DNA from: an uncultured Acidimicrobiaceae bacterium
GTDB lineage: Bacteria > Actinomycetota > Acidimicrobiia > Acidimicrobiales > RAAP-2
Direction: 5' to 3'
Length of the DNA: 8,200 bases
NCBI GenBank assembly: GCA_937894805.1
Contig: CALAYR010000134.1
Span: forward strand, 1 to 8,200
Both the position numbers and the translations under genes were made by a program. This document shows positions 1-6,703 of this stretch, piece after piece (position 1 is the stretch's first letter; each line of letters begins with the position of its first letter). Below the pieces are notes generated by a model that worked only from the letters and a program-made list of their open reading frames with translations, did no database searches and was not told where the DNA came from.

Positions 1-443
1 AGGAGTTCAATGACGCGGGCCTTAGCCTCAGCCTTGCTCATACCGAGCCGCACCTGGAGTGATTCACCAATCTGTTTGCCAATTTTGGTGACTGGATTTA
101 GTGAAGTCATGGGGTCCTGGAAGATCATTGCAACCTTGGTGCCCCAGATATCACGAAGCGTCTCATCCGTTGCGCCAACGATTTGATGCCCGTCGAGCAG
201 GACTGATCCGCCGACTTCTACATTGGTGCGAGGCTGAAGCCCCATGATGGTTCGACTTAGGACTGTCTTGCCTGAACCAGACTCTCCGACAACACCGAGA
301 ATTTCGTTCGGACCAAGTCGGAAACTAACCCCTCCGACTGCAGGTAGCGGACCACGAGCGGTGCTGAAGGTTGTCGTGAGATTCTCGACAACGAGCAGAT
401 CGCCCGCAGGGTTTTGATTGGTGGAATTGTTATCTTGGCTCAC
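1..443 (-). CDS. Dpp/Opp-type ABC transporter ATP-binding protein (DppD/OppD-like), partial
   Basis: This is the N-terminal 147 codons of the ATPase that powers import through the two permeases encoded just upstream; the gene continues past the left edge. The translation shows a Walker A motif GESGSGKT at about residues 53-60 and a Q-loop, FQDPMTSLNP, at about 108-117. Both are typical of the oligopeptide/dipeptide/nickel ABC family. The signature (LSGGQ), Walker B and the C-terminal substrate-class region fall outside the window. The start is a GTG at 443-441, because the frame has no suitable ATG. It overlaps the TGA stop of the preceding permease as GTGA, and GAGG lies 7 bases upstream. 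Translational coupling to the permease gene is therefore likely. The protein acts on the cytoplasmic face of the membrane. The family is secure; the substrate (peptide, nickel or other) cannot be read from this part. Confidence 0.93.
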   Translation of the reverse strand, partial: MSQDNNSTNQNPAGDLLVVENLTTTFSTARGPLPAVGGVSFRLGPNEILGVVGESGSGKTVLSRTIMGLQPRTNVEVGGSVLLDGHQIVGATDETLRDIWGTKVAMIFQDPMTSLNPVTKIGKQIGESLQVRLGMSKAEAKARVIEL

Positions 444-1327
444 AGCTTGACCTCAGTGACATCGAAGTAGGAACGGAGTCGGTCTCCAACAAAATTCAGC
501 GCCAGAATAAACAAGCAAAGGATTGCTGAAGGAAAGATGATTAGCGGCCAATTCTGAGGAACGTTGTTGAGCGATTGTCGAGCATCGTTAATCATGTTTC
601 CCCATGATGGTGCGACGTCGGGTGCAATCGAAAGTCCTAGGAACGCAAGGACGCCTTCCAGTGCAATCACGGTTGCTACGCCGAAGAGAAGGAAAGAAAG
701 CCCGGTTGGGGCCACATTTGGTAGCAATTCGCGGAAGATAATCCGTCGGTCTTTGGCGCCCTGAACACGAGCTGCCGTCACATACTCCTTGCTGCCCGCA
801 CTGAGTGCGGCGGCGCGCATCACTCGGTACACAAGGGGAATCGAGGAGATTCCGATAACAATGATGATCTTTCCGAGCGACCTTGGCGTCCAGAATGACA
901 GAACTGCGATGATTGCGATAATGGAGGGGAAAGCCAGGAACGTAAACATCACTGAAGACATGATGACGTCCACTTTGCCGCGTCGGTAAGCCGCCAACAT
1001 TCCGAGGGGGCCACCAATGCCGAATGCGATCGCCATGGATCCAATGCCAACGCCCAACGAAATGCGAGCGCCCCAAGCGAGGCGTCCAAAGATGTCTCGA
1101 CCTAGATCATCGGTTCCCATGAGGTGCTCGAAAGACATCCCCATGCCAGGCATGCTGATCATCTCATTAGGGTCTGGAATTGGCAGTATTGATGCGAGCA
1201 GTCCCACAAGGACATTCACGACGAGCCAGGCGACGCAAATCCAAGTGAAGATGCCAATTGGTGGCTTCTTTTCCGGCTGCTCTACAACTGACTCTGCGGG
1301 GCTTACGACAACTTCGTTATTAGTCAC
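440..1327 (-). CDS. Dpp/Opp-type ABC transporter permease, DppC/OppC-like
   Basis: This is the second inner-membrane permease of the importer, 295 residues from the preferred start. A short polar N-terminus (about residues 1-22) precedes the first helix (about 25-48). The family motif MGTDDLGRD is at about 70-78, further helices follow, and the cytoplasmic EAA loop that docks on the ATPase is at about 181-204 (EYVTAARVQGA then LLPN). The length is normal for the family. The open frame extends to a TTG at 1345, but I prefer the GTG at 1327-1325. AAGGA sits 6 bases before it, while nothing resembling a ribosome site precedes the TTG. With this start the gene overlaps the upstream permease stop by 8 bases (GTGACTAA), and its own stop overlaps the next gene's start by 4. 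It pairs with the DppB-like protein as a heterodimeric channel. Substrate is unknown. Confidence 0.93.
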   Translation of the reverse strand: MTNNEVVVSPAESVVEQPEKKPPIGIFTWICVAWLVVNVLVGLLASILPIPDPNEMISMPGMGMSFEHLMGTDDLGRDIFGRLAWGARISLGVGIGSMAIAFGIGGPLGMLAAYRRGKVDVIMSSVMFTFLAFPSIIAIIAVLSFWTPRSLGKIIIVIGISSIPLVYRVMRAAALSAGSKEYVTAARVQGAKDRRIIFRELLPNVAPTGLSFLLFGVATVIALEGVLAFLGLSIAPDVAPSWGNMINDARQSLNNVPQNWPLIIFPSAILCLFILALNFVGDRLRSYFDVTEVKL

Positions 1328-2309
1328 GGGCAATCCTTGGGTCAACGAGGGTGGTAATGAAATCGACTGCGAAGTTGATCACGATGACAGCCACGGCCAC
1401 AACAAACACCGTGCTTTGAATCACCAGGTAGTCCTGAAGGGTGATGGACGCGATTAGCAAGCTGCCTAGTCCGGGGATCGACAGCAGGTACTGAACTACG
1501 AAACCACCTGCGATTAGCCCACCAATGTTGATTCCAGCTGTACCCAGTAGGGCGACAGACGAAGGACGGAAAGCGTGACGCCACATGATGCGACGACGCG
1601 ACAGACCCTTCGAACGCGCCATGGTGATGTACTCCTCTTGGAGCGTGGCGATCAGGTCCGAGCGCAAAACTCGGAAATAGACGACAAACGAACCGATTGA
1701 GAGGGTAAGCGACGGAATGAGAAGGCTCATTAGGTTGTCCTTGAGCGCCGTGAAAAACGTTCCGGTGTCGCTGAACAGCATTCCCCACTCAGGGAATCGC
1801 GTGAAACTTGCGGGCCCAGTGCCGGGGATCTGCCACTTAATGGCAATCAAGAGCACTAGGTAGACGACGATGATGAATGAAGGCACGCTGAGTAGCCCGA
1901 AGGTAATGCCGTTACTCAAACGGTCAAATAGTCCATTGGGCTTCTTCGCTGCCTTCATTGCCAGGGGAATTGCAGCCGCGAAAGCCAGAATTTGGGAAAC
2001 GACGATCATTTCGAGGTCGATAGGCAGAGCCTTGGCAATGGAGGTATTGATTGATTCGTTCGTGATGTACGACTTCCCAAGGTCACCTTGAAGCACGTGA
2101 CTCATCCATGTGAGGTACTGCTGCACAAGACCCTTGTCCAGACCGAGTTGGGCAAAGAGCTTCTTCTTGTTCTCCGGGGTATTTCCGCTTCCGAGAATCA
2201 CCGTTGCAAGGTCACCAGGAAGCAAGTGGATCATGTAAAAGCTTCCGATGGAAATCGCAGTGATGATCAACACCAGCGCAACTAGTCGTTTTGTGAAGTA
2301 CTTAAGCAC
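1320..2309 (-). CDS. Dpp/Opp-type ABC transporter permease, DppB/OppB-like
   Basis: This is the first permease of the importer, 329 residues from the preferred GTG start. The N-terminal helix begins almost at once (LKYFTKRLVALVLIITA), as is usual for DppB. It is followed by the HLLPGD motif at about 28-33, GDLGKS at about 75-80, a central set of helices, the EAA cytoplasmic loop at about 225-249 (EEYITMARSKG, then HAFRP), and the family-typical C-terminus VDPRIARD. A longer frame begins at an ATG at 2354 and would add 15 polar residues. I reject it because no ribosome site precedes it and family members start directly before the first helix. AAAGAGGAG lies just 5' of the GTG, although its spacing is short (2-4 bases). 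This gene heads the operon visible here. No substrate-binding protein gene precedes it, since the next gene upstream is divergent. Confidence 0.92.
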   Translation of the reverse strand: MLKYFTKRLVALVLIITAISIGSFYMIHLLPGDLATVILGSGNTPENKKKLFAQLGLDKGLVQQYLTWMSHVLQGDLGKSYITNESINTSIAKALPIDLEMIVVSQILAFAAAIPLAMKAAKKPNGLFDRLSNGITFGLLSVPSFIIVVYLVLLIAIKWQIPGTGPASFTRFPEWGMLFSDTGTFFTALKDNLMSLLIPSLTLSIGSFVVYFRVLRSDLIATLQEEYITMARSKGLSRRRIMWRHAFRPSSVALLGTAGINIGGLIAGGFVVQYLLSIPGLGSLLIASITLQDYLVIQSTVFVVAVAVIVINFAVDFITTLVDPRIARD

Positions 2310-2327
2310 TGCTCCTCTTTCAGACTT

Positions 2328-2343
2328 ATTGAGAATACTCAAT
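2328..2343. promoter_or_regulatory. Perfect 16-bp palindrome in the divergent intergenic region (possible operator)
   Basis: ATTGAGAATACTCAAT consists of two 6-bp arms, ATTGAG and CTCAAT, around AATA. It lies about 19 bases before the GTG of the DppB-like gene and about 45 bases before the divergent glycosyltransferase gene. On the minus strand it contains TATTCT, a possible -10 element that would give a leader of about 20 bases carrying the ribosome site; I see no convincing -35. A dimeric regulator could bind here and control the transporter. It could also be a chance palindrome or a weak leader hairpin. Confidence 0.35.
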
Positions 2344-2387
2344 TTCAATGCCATCTTGGGTTCATGGTGACGGCGTAGGATTCGAAC

Positions 2388-3944
2388 TTGATGAAGCGTC
2401 TCTGGAAAGTTGTTTCGACCCTCAGCCCCATCGGTATTGCAATGCTGGTAGGGCTCGACATCACAATTGGCTTTTTTCTAAGGTTTTCGACGACGTCGAA
2501 ATTGTGGTTAGACGAAGCGCTAAGCGTGAATATCGCGAGCGGAACGTTGGGCCAAATTGTGGCGAACCTCCGAAACGATGGCGCCCCACCGCTGTATTAC
2601 TTCCTCTTGCATGCCTGGATGACGCTGTTCGGACATTCGGACGCAGCCGTGCGGTCCCTTTCTGGGATCATTTCAGTTCTGGGATTGCTGGCTGCCTTTG
2701 TGCTCGCCCGACGGCTCTGGGGCTCAAAACACGCCTTTGTGGCTACTGCCGTGCTCGCGGTAATGCCCTACAGCGTCTATTTCGGCACGGAAGCCAGGAT
2801 GTACTCCTTGGTAATGCTGGAGTCGACCCTCCTGCTTTTCGTATGGCTCGGTAGATGGGAAGCCCCTGCATTCAAAAGAAGCATCATTGCGATGTTCCTC
2901 ATTGGCATGATCCTCTACACCCATTACTGGTCTATCTACTTGATCGGCGTTCTATCACTCGCCACAGCGGTGGCGTTTTGGCGTAGTCGCTCATTTAACG
3001 GAGAAATTAAGTTCAAGGCCCTCGCCATTGTCGGGGGAGGAGTGCTTTGGCTTCCGTGGTTGCCGATCTTCAACGAGCAGCGACTACACACTGGTACTCC
3101 TTGGTCCCCGGCACCAGCATTCTTCCAGTTTCTCAACTGGATTGAGGGGTTTGTTGTCAATCAGAGTCGCCAACATATAACTCCGTCACTCCATCATGAA
3201 GTGAACTTGTTGTTTTTTATTGTCATTTTGGTTCTGGGTGTTTTTGCGATGGTTATGAAGGACCGCGACCTTGTCCAGCTAGACCTTCGCGTGCCCACTG
3301 ATGCGAAGTTCTTGGTTGTTGTTGTCTTCGGCACCATGCTCCTCGGCCTTCTGGCGAGTCATTTTGGCCACACGACTTTCGTGCCCCGCTACGCATCGGT
3401 TATTGCCGTGCCTGTGGCACTTTTGGTCGCTCGTGGGATTATGGTCATAGATAAGCCCATTCGCATCCTGATGGCCCTACTCGTGTTGTCGGGTGGCATG
3501 TTGTGGACCAATAAGTGGGGTCGAAACGTACAGCGCTCACAAGCTGGCCAGGTCGCAACGGTGTTAGCCGCGGCAAAGCCCAACTCGTACGTGTTTATGT
3601 GTCCCGATCAGCTCGGCCCCTCGGTACTGCGATACGCCAGAAATGACCTGGAATTCAGTTCATATCCCCGCTACTCCAAGCCTGAAATCGTCAATTGGTA
3701 TGACTACAAAGACGCATTCGCCGCAACCTCGCCGGCTCTGGCAGGTTCAACCGTGATGGCGGCCGCAGAGAATCGGGATATTTATGTGGTTTGGTCGTCG
3801 GGCTACACGCTGAAGGGCACCTGTAAGGCTGTCGTGCGAGACATAGCCCTCGCCACAGGACGTCCGGCAGTGAGACTCCTGCAAGCCCGCCTAACTGGCT
3901 TCTATCAGTCGATGAATGTGACGTTTTTGCCACTTTCCGAGTAG
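2388..3944 (+). CDS. Polytopic membrane glycosyltransferase, GT39/ArnT-like (GT-C fold)
   Basis: The product is 517-518 residues. It is predicted to use a polyprenyl-phosphate-linked sugar on the outer face of the membrane and to transfer it to a glycan, lipid or protein. Numbering from the ATG at 2391, a first helix (about 13-30) is followed by an acidic pair in LWLDEALS (D41, E42), the usual catalytic position of GT-C enzymes. Next come RNDGAPPLYYFLLHAW (61-76), EARMY (134-138), many hydrophobic helices to about 370, and an RY pair at about 333-334. The last 140 or so residues form a soluble, probably extracytoplasmic domain. The protein's only two cysteines, C404 and C478, lie there and could form a disulphide. 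A TTG at 2388 and an ATG at 2391 are both possible starts: TAGGA is 7 bases before the TTG and 10 before the ATG. It is the first gene of the plus-strand glycan block. Donor and acceptor are not readable; mannose is only a guess from the family. Confidence 0.85.
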   Translation: MMKRLWKVVSTLSPIGIAMLVGLDITIGFFLRFSTTSKLWLDEALSVNIASGTLGQIVANLRNDGAPPLYYFLLHAWMTLFGHSDAAVRSLSGIISVLGLLAAFVLARRLWGSKHAFVATAVLAVMPYSVYFGTEARMYSLVMLESTLLLFVWLGRWEAPAFKRSIIAMFLIGMILYTHYWSIYLIGVLSLATAVAFWRSRSFNGEIKFKALAIVGGGVLWLPWLPIFNEQRLHTGTPWSPAPAFFQFLNWIEGFVVNQSRQHITPSLHHEVNLLFFIVILVLGVFAMVMKDRDLVQLDLRVPTDAKFLVVVVFGTMLLGLLASHFGHTTFVPRYASVIAVPVALLVARGIMVIDKPIRILMALLVLSGGMLWTNKWGRNVQRSQAGQVATVLAAAKPNSYVFMCPDQLGPSVLRYARNDLEFSSYPRYSKPEIVNWYDYKDAFAATSPALAGSTVMAAAENRDIYVVWSSGYTLKGTCKAVVRDIALATGRPAVRLLQARLTGFYQSMNVTFLPLSE

Positions 3945-3952
3945 CGCGGTCT

Positions 3953-3969
3953 TGGCTAGTGTTTAGCCA
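3953..3969 (+). promoter_or_regulatory. Start-adjacent hairpin and possible leaderless -10 element
   Basis: In the 24-base gap before the flavoprotein gene, TGGCTA (3953-3958) and TAGCCA (3964-3969) form a perfect 6-bp inverted repeat around GTGTT, ending on the A of the ATG. No Shine-Dalgarno sequence is visible. The same stretch contains TAGTGT (3957-3962), which fits the TAnnnT form of an actinobacterial -10 box and lies 6 bases before the ATG. That spacing is expected for a leaderless transcript starting at the start codon. The -35 region is weak. The two readings (hairpin or promoter) are alternatives and neither is proven. Confidence 0.35.
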
Positions 3970-5438
3970 TGAGTGATTCAAATCCCATCGTTGTCATCGG
4001 CGGCGGCCCCGCCGGTCTTACTGCTGCATACGAAATCGTGAAGCGCGGTGGCTCGGTCATCGTTTACGAGGGTGACAGCGTCGTCGGAGGTATCAGCCGC
4101 ACGGTCGAGCGTGATGGTTGGCGATTTGATATCGGCGGACACCGATTCTTTACCAAGGTAAAGGAAGTCGAAGAGCTGTGGCACGAAATCCTGCCCGATG
4201 AGGATTTCTTACTGCGTCCTCGGATGAGTCGAATTTTTTATGACGGCAAGTACTACGACTATCCACTCAAGGCCGGCAACGCACTGAAGAATTTGGGCCC
4301 ATTCGAGGCCGTACTTTGCGTACTGAGTTATGTGTGGGCGAGGGTTCGACCACCAAAGGACCAAACAAATTACGAAGGTTGGCTCGTTGCTCGTTTCGGT
4401 TGGCGCCTCTACCGACGCTTCTTTGAGACGTATACGCAAAAGGTATGGGGCGTACCAGTCAAGGAGATGCCTGCGGACTGGGCGGCCCAGCGCGTGAAGA
4501 GCCTGTCACTGAGCAACGCCATATTGAACGCCCTTCTGCCCAAACGCGGACAGACGGAAATCACGTCACTTATCGAAGAATTCCAGTACCCGAAGTTCGG
4601 TCCCGGCATGATGTGGGAGAAGTGTGCGGAGTTGATCGAAGCCAAGGGTGGCCAAGTGCACCTCAAGGCCAAGGTTGTGGGGATCAAGGTCGAAAACGGT
4701 AAGGCAACTGGCGTCGACGTGCTGCATCGCGACGGCTCTACTGTTTTCCAGCCAGCATCTCACGTGATTTCTACGATGCCCATGGCTCAGCTCGTTGATG
4801 CTTTCCAGCCGGCTCTTCCGGAGGAGATTTTGACGGCCGGACATGACCTGCACTACAGAGACTTCCTTACTGTTGCTCTCGTAATTCCAGAGAATCTTGC
4901 CTTCCCCGATAACTGGATTTACATTCACGCTCAGGAAGTGAAAGTCGGCCGGATCCAGAACTTCGGATCCTGGTCTCCCTACCTGGTTAAGGAAGGTCGC
5001 ACGTGCCTGGGCCTGGAGTTCTTTGTTTTTGAGGGCGACGAACTCTGGAATGCTCGTGATGAGGACCTTATTGAACAAGGCAAGCGCGAACTGGAGTACC
5101 TGGGGCTAGCCAAGGCGTCTGACGTAGAGATGGGCTACGTCTTCCGAATGCCCAAGGCGTATCCGTACTACGACAGTCACTATCAAGCGAACGTTAAGAC
5201 GATTGCTACATATCTGGAAAATCAGGCCAGCAATGTGCATTTGATCGGCCGAAATGGCATGCACAAGTACAACAATCAGGACCACTCAATGTTCACTGCG
5301 ATGTTGACGGTGGACAATATTTACGGTGGAAATCACGATGTTTGGAATGTGAACGTCGAAGAGGAATATCACGAAACGGGTAAGGGCGGTACCGGAAGGG
5401 ATGCCCCGATTCTGCCCGCACGCACTCCTCAGGCTTAA
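3969..5438 (+). CDS. NAD(P)/FAD-dependent oxidoreductase, UDP-galactopyranose mutase-like / amine-oxidase superfamily
   Basis: This is a 489-residue soluble flavoprotein. The N-terminal Rossmann motif GGGPAG (11-16) binds FAD, and E34 in VYEGD is in position to bind the adenosine ribose. GGISRT (40-45) and DIGGHRFFTK (54-63) follow. The second FAD-contact region near the C-terminus, GRNGMHKYNNQDHSM (427-441), resembles the equivalent GR-Y-N-D segment of UDP-galactopyranose mutases. The match is to a widespread COG1232-type family often found beside glycosyltransferases, not to classical Glf, so I give no symbol. The reaction is unknown; redox or ring modification of a nucleotide sugar or polyprenyl-linked intermediate is an inference from the context. 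The start is well fixed because the Rossmann strand begins at residue 6. The gene is 24 bases after the GT39-like gene and 8 bases before the flippase gene. The polar tail after about residue 465 is low-complexity and probably disordered. Confidence 0.88.
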   Translation: MSDSNPIVVIGGGPAGLTAAYEIVKRGGSVIVYEGDSVVGGISRTVERDGWRFDIGGHRFFTKVKEVEELWHEILPDEDFLLRPRMSRIFYDGKYYDYPLKAGNALKNLGPFEAVLCVLSYVWARVRPPKDQTNYEGWLVARFGWRLYRRFFETYTQKVWGVPVKEMPADWAAQRVKSLSLSNAILNALLPKRGQTEITSLIEEFQYPKFGPGMMWEKCAELIEAKGGQVHLKAKVVGIKVENGKATGVDVLHRDGSTVFQPASHVISTMPMAQLVDAFQPALPEEILTAGHDLHYRDFLTVALVIPENLAFPDNWIYIHAQEVKVGRIQNFGSWSPYLVKEGRTCLGLEFFVFEGDELWNARDEDLIEQGKRELEYLGLAKASDVEMGYVFRMPKAYPYYDSHYQANVKTIATYLENQASNVHLIGRNGMHKYNNQDHSMFTAMLTVDNIYGGNHDVWNVNVEEEYHETGKGGTGRDAPILPARTPQA

Positions 5439-5446
5439 CAACGCCG

Positions 5447-6703
5447 ATGGCGCGGGGGATTGCGGTACGACTGAACGCGCTTCTCAGCGGCGCAGTTGTG
5501 GTTGCCTTTGCCGGGTTAGTGGCCAATGTGCTCAATCTCGGTGTAAGCGTTCTTATTGCACGGCTTCTTAATCCGACCGACTACGGCGCCTACTCGCAGA
5601 TGGTTGGCATTTTCTTTATTGTGGCGCTCCCGGGTTCCGCTCTCTCTGTGGCCGTTGTGCGGCGGGCGACGTACTATCTCGTTAGAAACGACGAGTCTCT
5701 CATGGCCCGCTGGCAACGGCGGCTAAATCAACGGCTGATCCGATGGGCGCTGGCCTTCTCCCTTATCGCCCTTGCCGGTTCATTCTTGTTGGCACAGTGG
5801 ATGGGCCATCGATCATGGCTCGCCGTCTGGGTCAACGCTCTGGCAGCAATCTCGTGGGCGTTGCTGAACGTTGACAGAGCCCTCCTTCAGTCGCGGCAAA
5901 GGTATCTGGCACTCGCGTCAAACTTCTTGTTAGAAGGGGCGATGCGTACCGTGTTTATGGTGCTGGGCAGTCCATTCGGCGTGACTGGAATTGTTGCCGG
6001 TCTCCTGGTCGCTATCGGCGTCGCCCGATGGCATGCGAGACGGCTGGTACGAGTGAGAGAGGTTGCTGGTAACGAGGAAGCTCTAGAGCACACAGGAATC
6101 ACCACCGACTTGCTGATCGCGCTCGCGACACTCGCATTACTTGCGACACTTCAATTCATCGACGTGTTTCTTATTGGGCGCTACAGCGCCAGCGCGGCTG
6201 GCGCCTATTCTGCTATTTCACAGGTGGCAAAGACGATTGTCTATGGCGCGATCATTCTGGGAAATTTCCTTCTCCCCGAGACTGCAATCGCCGACCGACG
6301 TGGGCGAGATGCCTATCGACAGCTAACAATCGCTGCCGGACTCCTGCTGATTCCGGTAGCGATTCTCCTGATTGCCTCAGAGGTCGCGCCAAAGAGCTTG
6401 CTCACCCTGGTCTTCGGTTCGCGGTATGCCACGGAGTATGGCTCGATGACAAGCTTGATACTCGCAATGGTGTTTCTGGGTGGCAGCACACTGCTTTCGG
6501 TGTACCTCTTAGGTTCGGGCCGACGATGGCCGACACTCTGGCTGGCCGGCACCACTGTCGGCGGAGCCATCTATCTAGCTCGTGCGGGTGGGGCTGTTCC
6601 CGAAACCGTACATCGAGACCTCATTCTCCAGATGGTGGTCTTTCTTGGCCTTCTCCTAGCAACTCTGAGACCGACTGTGACAGATGGGGATGCCAATGTC
6701 TGA
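5447..6703 (+). CDS. Polysaccharide/lipid-linked glycan flippase, Wzx-like (MOP superfamily)
   Basis: This is a 418-residue integral membrane protein with about 12 hydrophobic segments (roughly residues 12-38, 46-70, 96-120, 125-150, and so on to about 390-412) and short polar loops. The N-terminal region, with two helices followed by LIARLLNPTDYGAYSQM, is the usual opening of MOP-family oligosaccharide flippases, which move polyprenyl-diphosphate-linked glycans from the inner to the outer leaflet. The length is at the lower end of the family range. The start is 8 bases after the flavoprotein stop. No good ribosome site is visible (AGG lies about 13 bases upstream), so translation may depend on coupling to the gene before it. 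The stop overlaps the start of the next gene. Substrate is unknown. The main alternative is another transporter subgroup of the same fold. Confidence 0.85.
   Translation: MARGIAVRLNALLSGAVVVAFAGLVANVLNLGVSVLIARLLNPTDYGAYSQMVGIFFIVALPGSALSVAVVRRATYYLVRNDESLMARWQRRLNQRLIRWALAFSLIALAGSFLLAQWMGHRSWLAVWVNALAAISWALLNVDRALLQSRQRYLALASNFLLEGAMRTVFMVLGSPFGVTGIVAGLLVAIGVARWHARRLVRVREVAGNEEALEHTGITTDLLIALATLALLATLQFIDVFLIGRYSASAAGAYSAISQVAKTIVYGAIILGNFLLPETAIADRRGRDAYRQLTIAAGLLLIPVAILLIASEVAPKSLLTLVFGSRYATEYGSMTSLILAMVFLGGSTLLSVYLLGSGRRWPTLWLAGTTVGGAIYLARAGGAVPETVHRDLILQMVVFLGLLLATLRPTVTDGDANV

Noticed and set aside
588..1076. 162-codon minus-strand frame overlapping the DppC-like permease
   Set aside because: Same strand but shifted frame within a clear permease; its composition (many H, R, C) is typical of an out-of-frame translation.
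1017..1457. 146-codon plus-strand frame across the permease B/C junction
   Set aside because: Antisense to two conserved genes; no motif or ribosome site supports it.
1342..1788. 148-codon minus-strand frame overlapping the DppB-like permease
   Set aside because: Shifted frame inside a conserved permease, no family features.
2352..2354. ATG at 2354 as the start of the DppB-like permease
   Set aside because: No ribosome site before it, and it adds 15 polar residues before the family-typical N-terminus; the GTG at 2309 fits better.
2348..2854. 168-codon plus-strand frame overlapping the start of the GT39-like gene
   Set aside because: Out of frame with the conserved LWLDEA and APPLYY regions of the real gene; no domain visible.
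4566..5078. 170-codon open frame on the minus strand inside the flavoprotein gene
   Set aside because: It is fully antisense to a well-conserved flavoprotein, has no recognisable motif and no ribosome site, and reads as a shadow frame.
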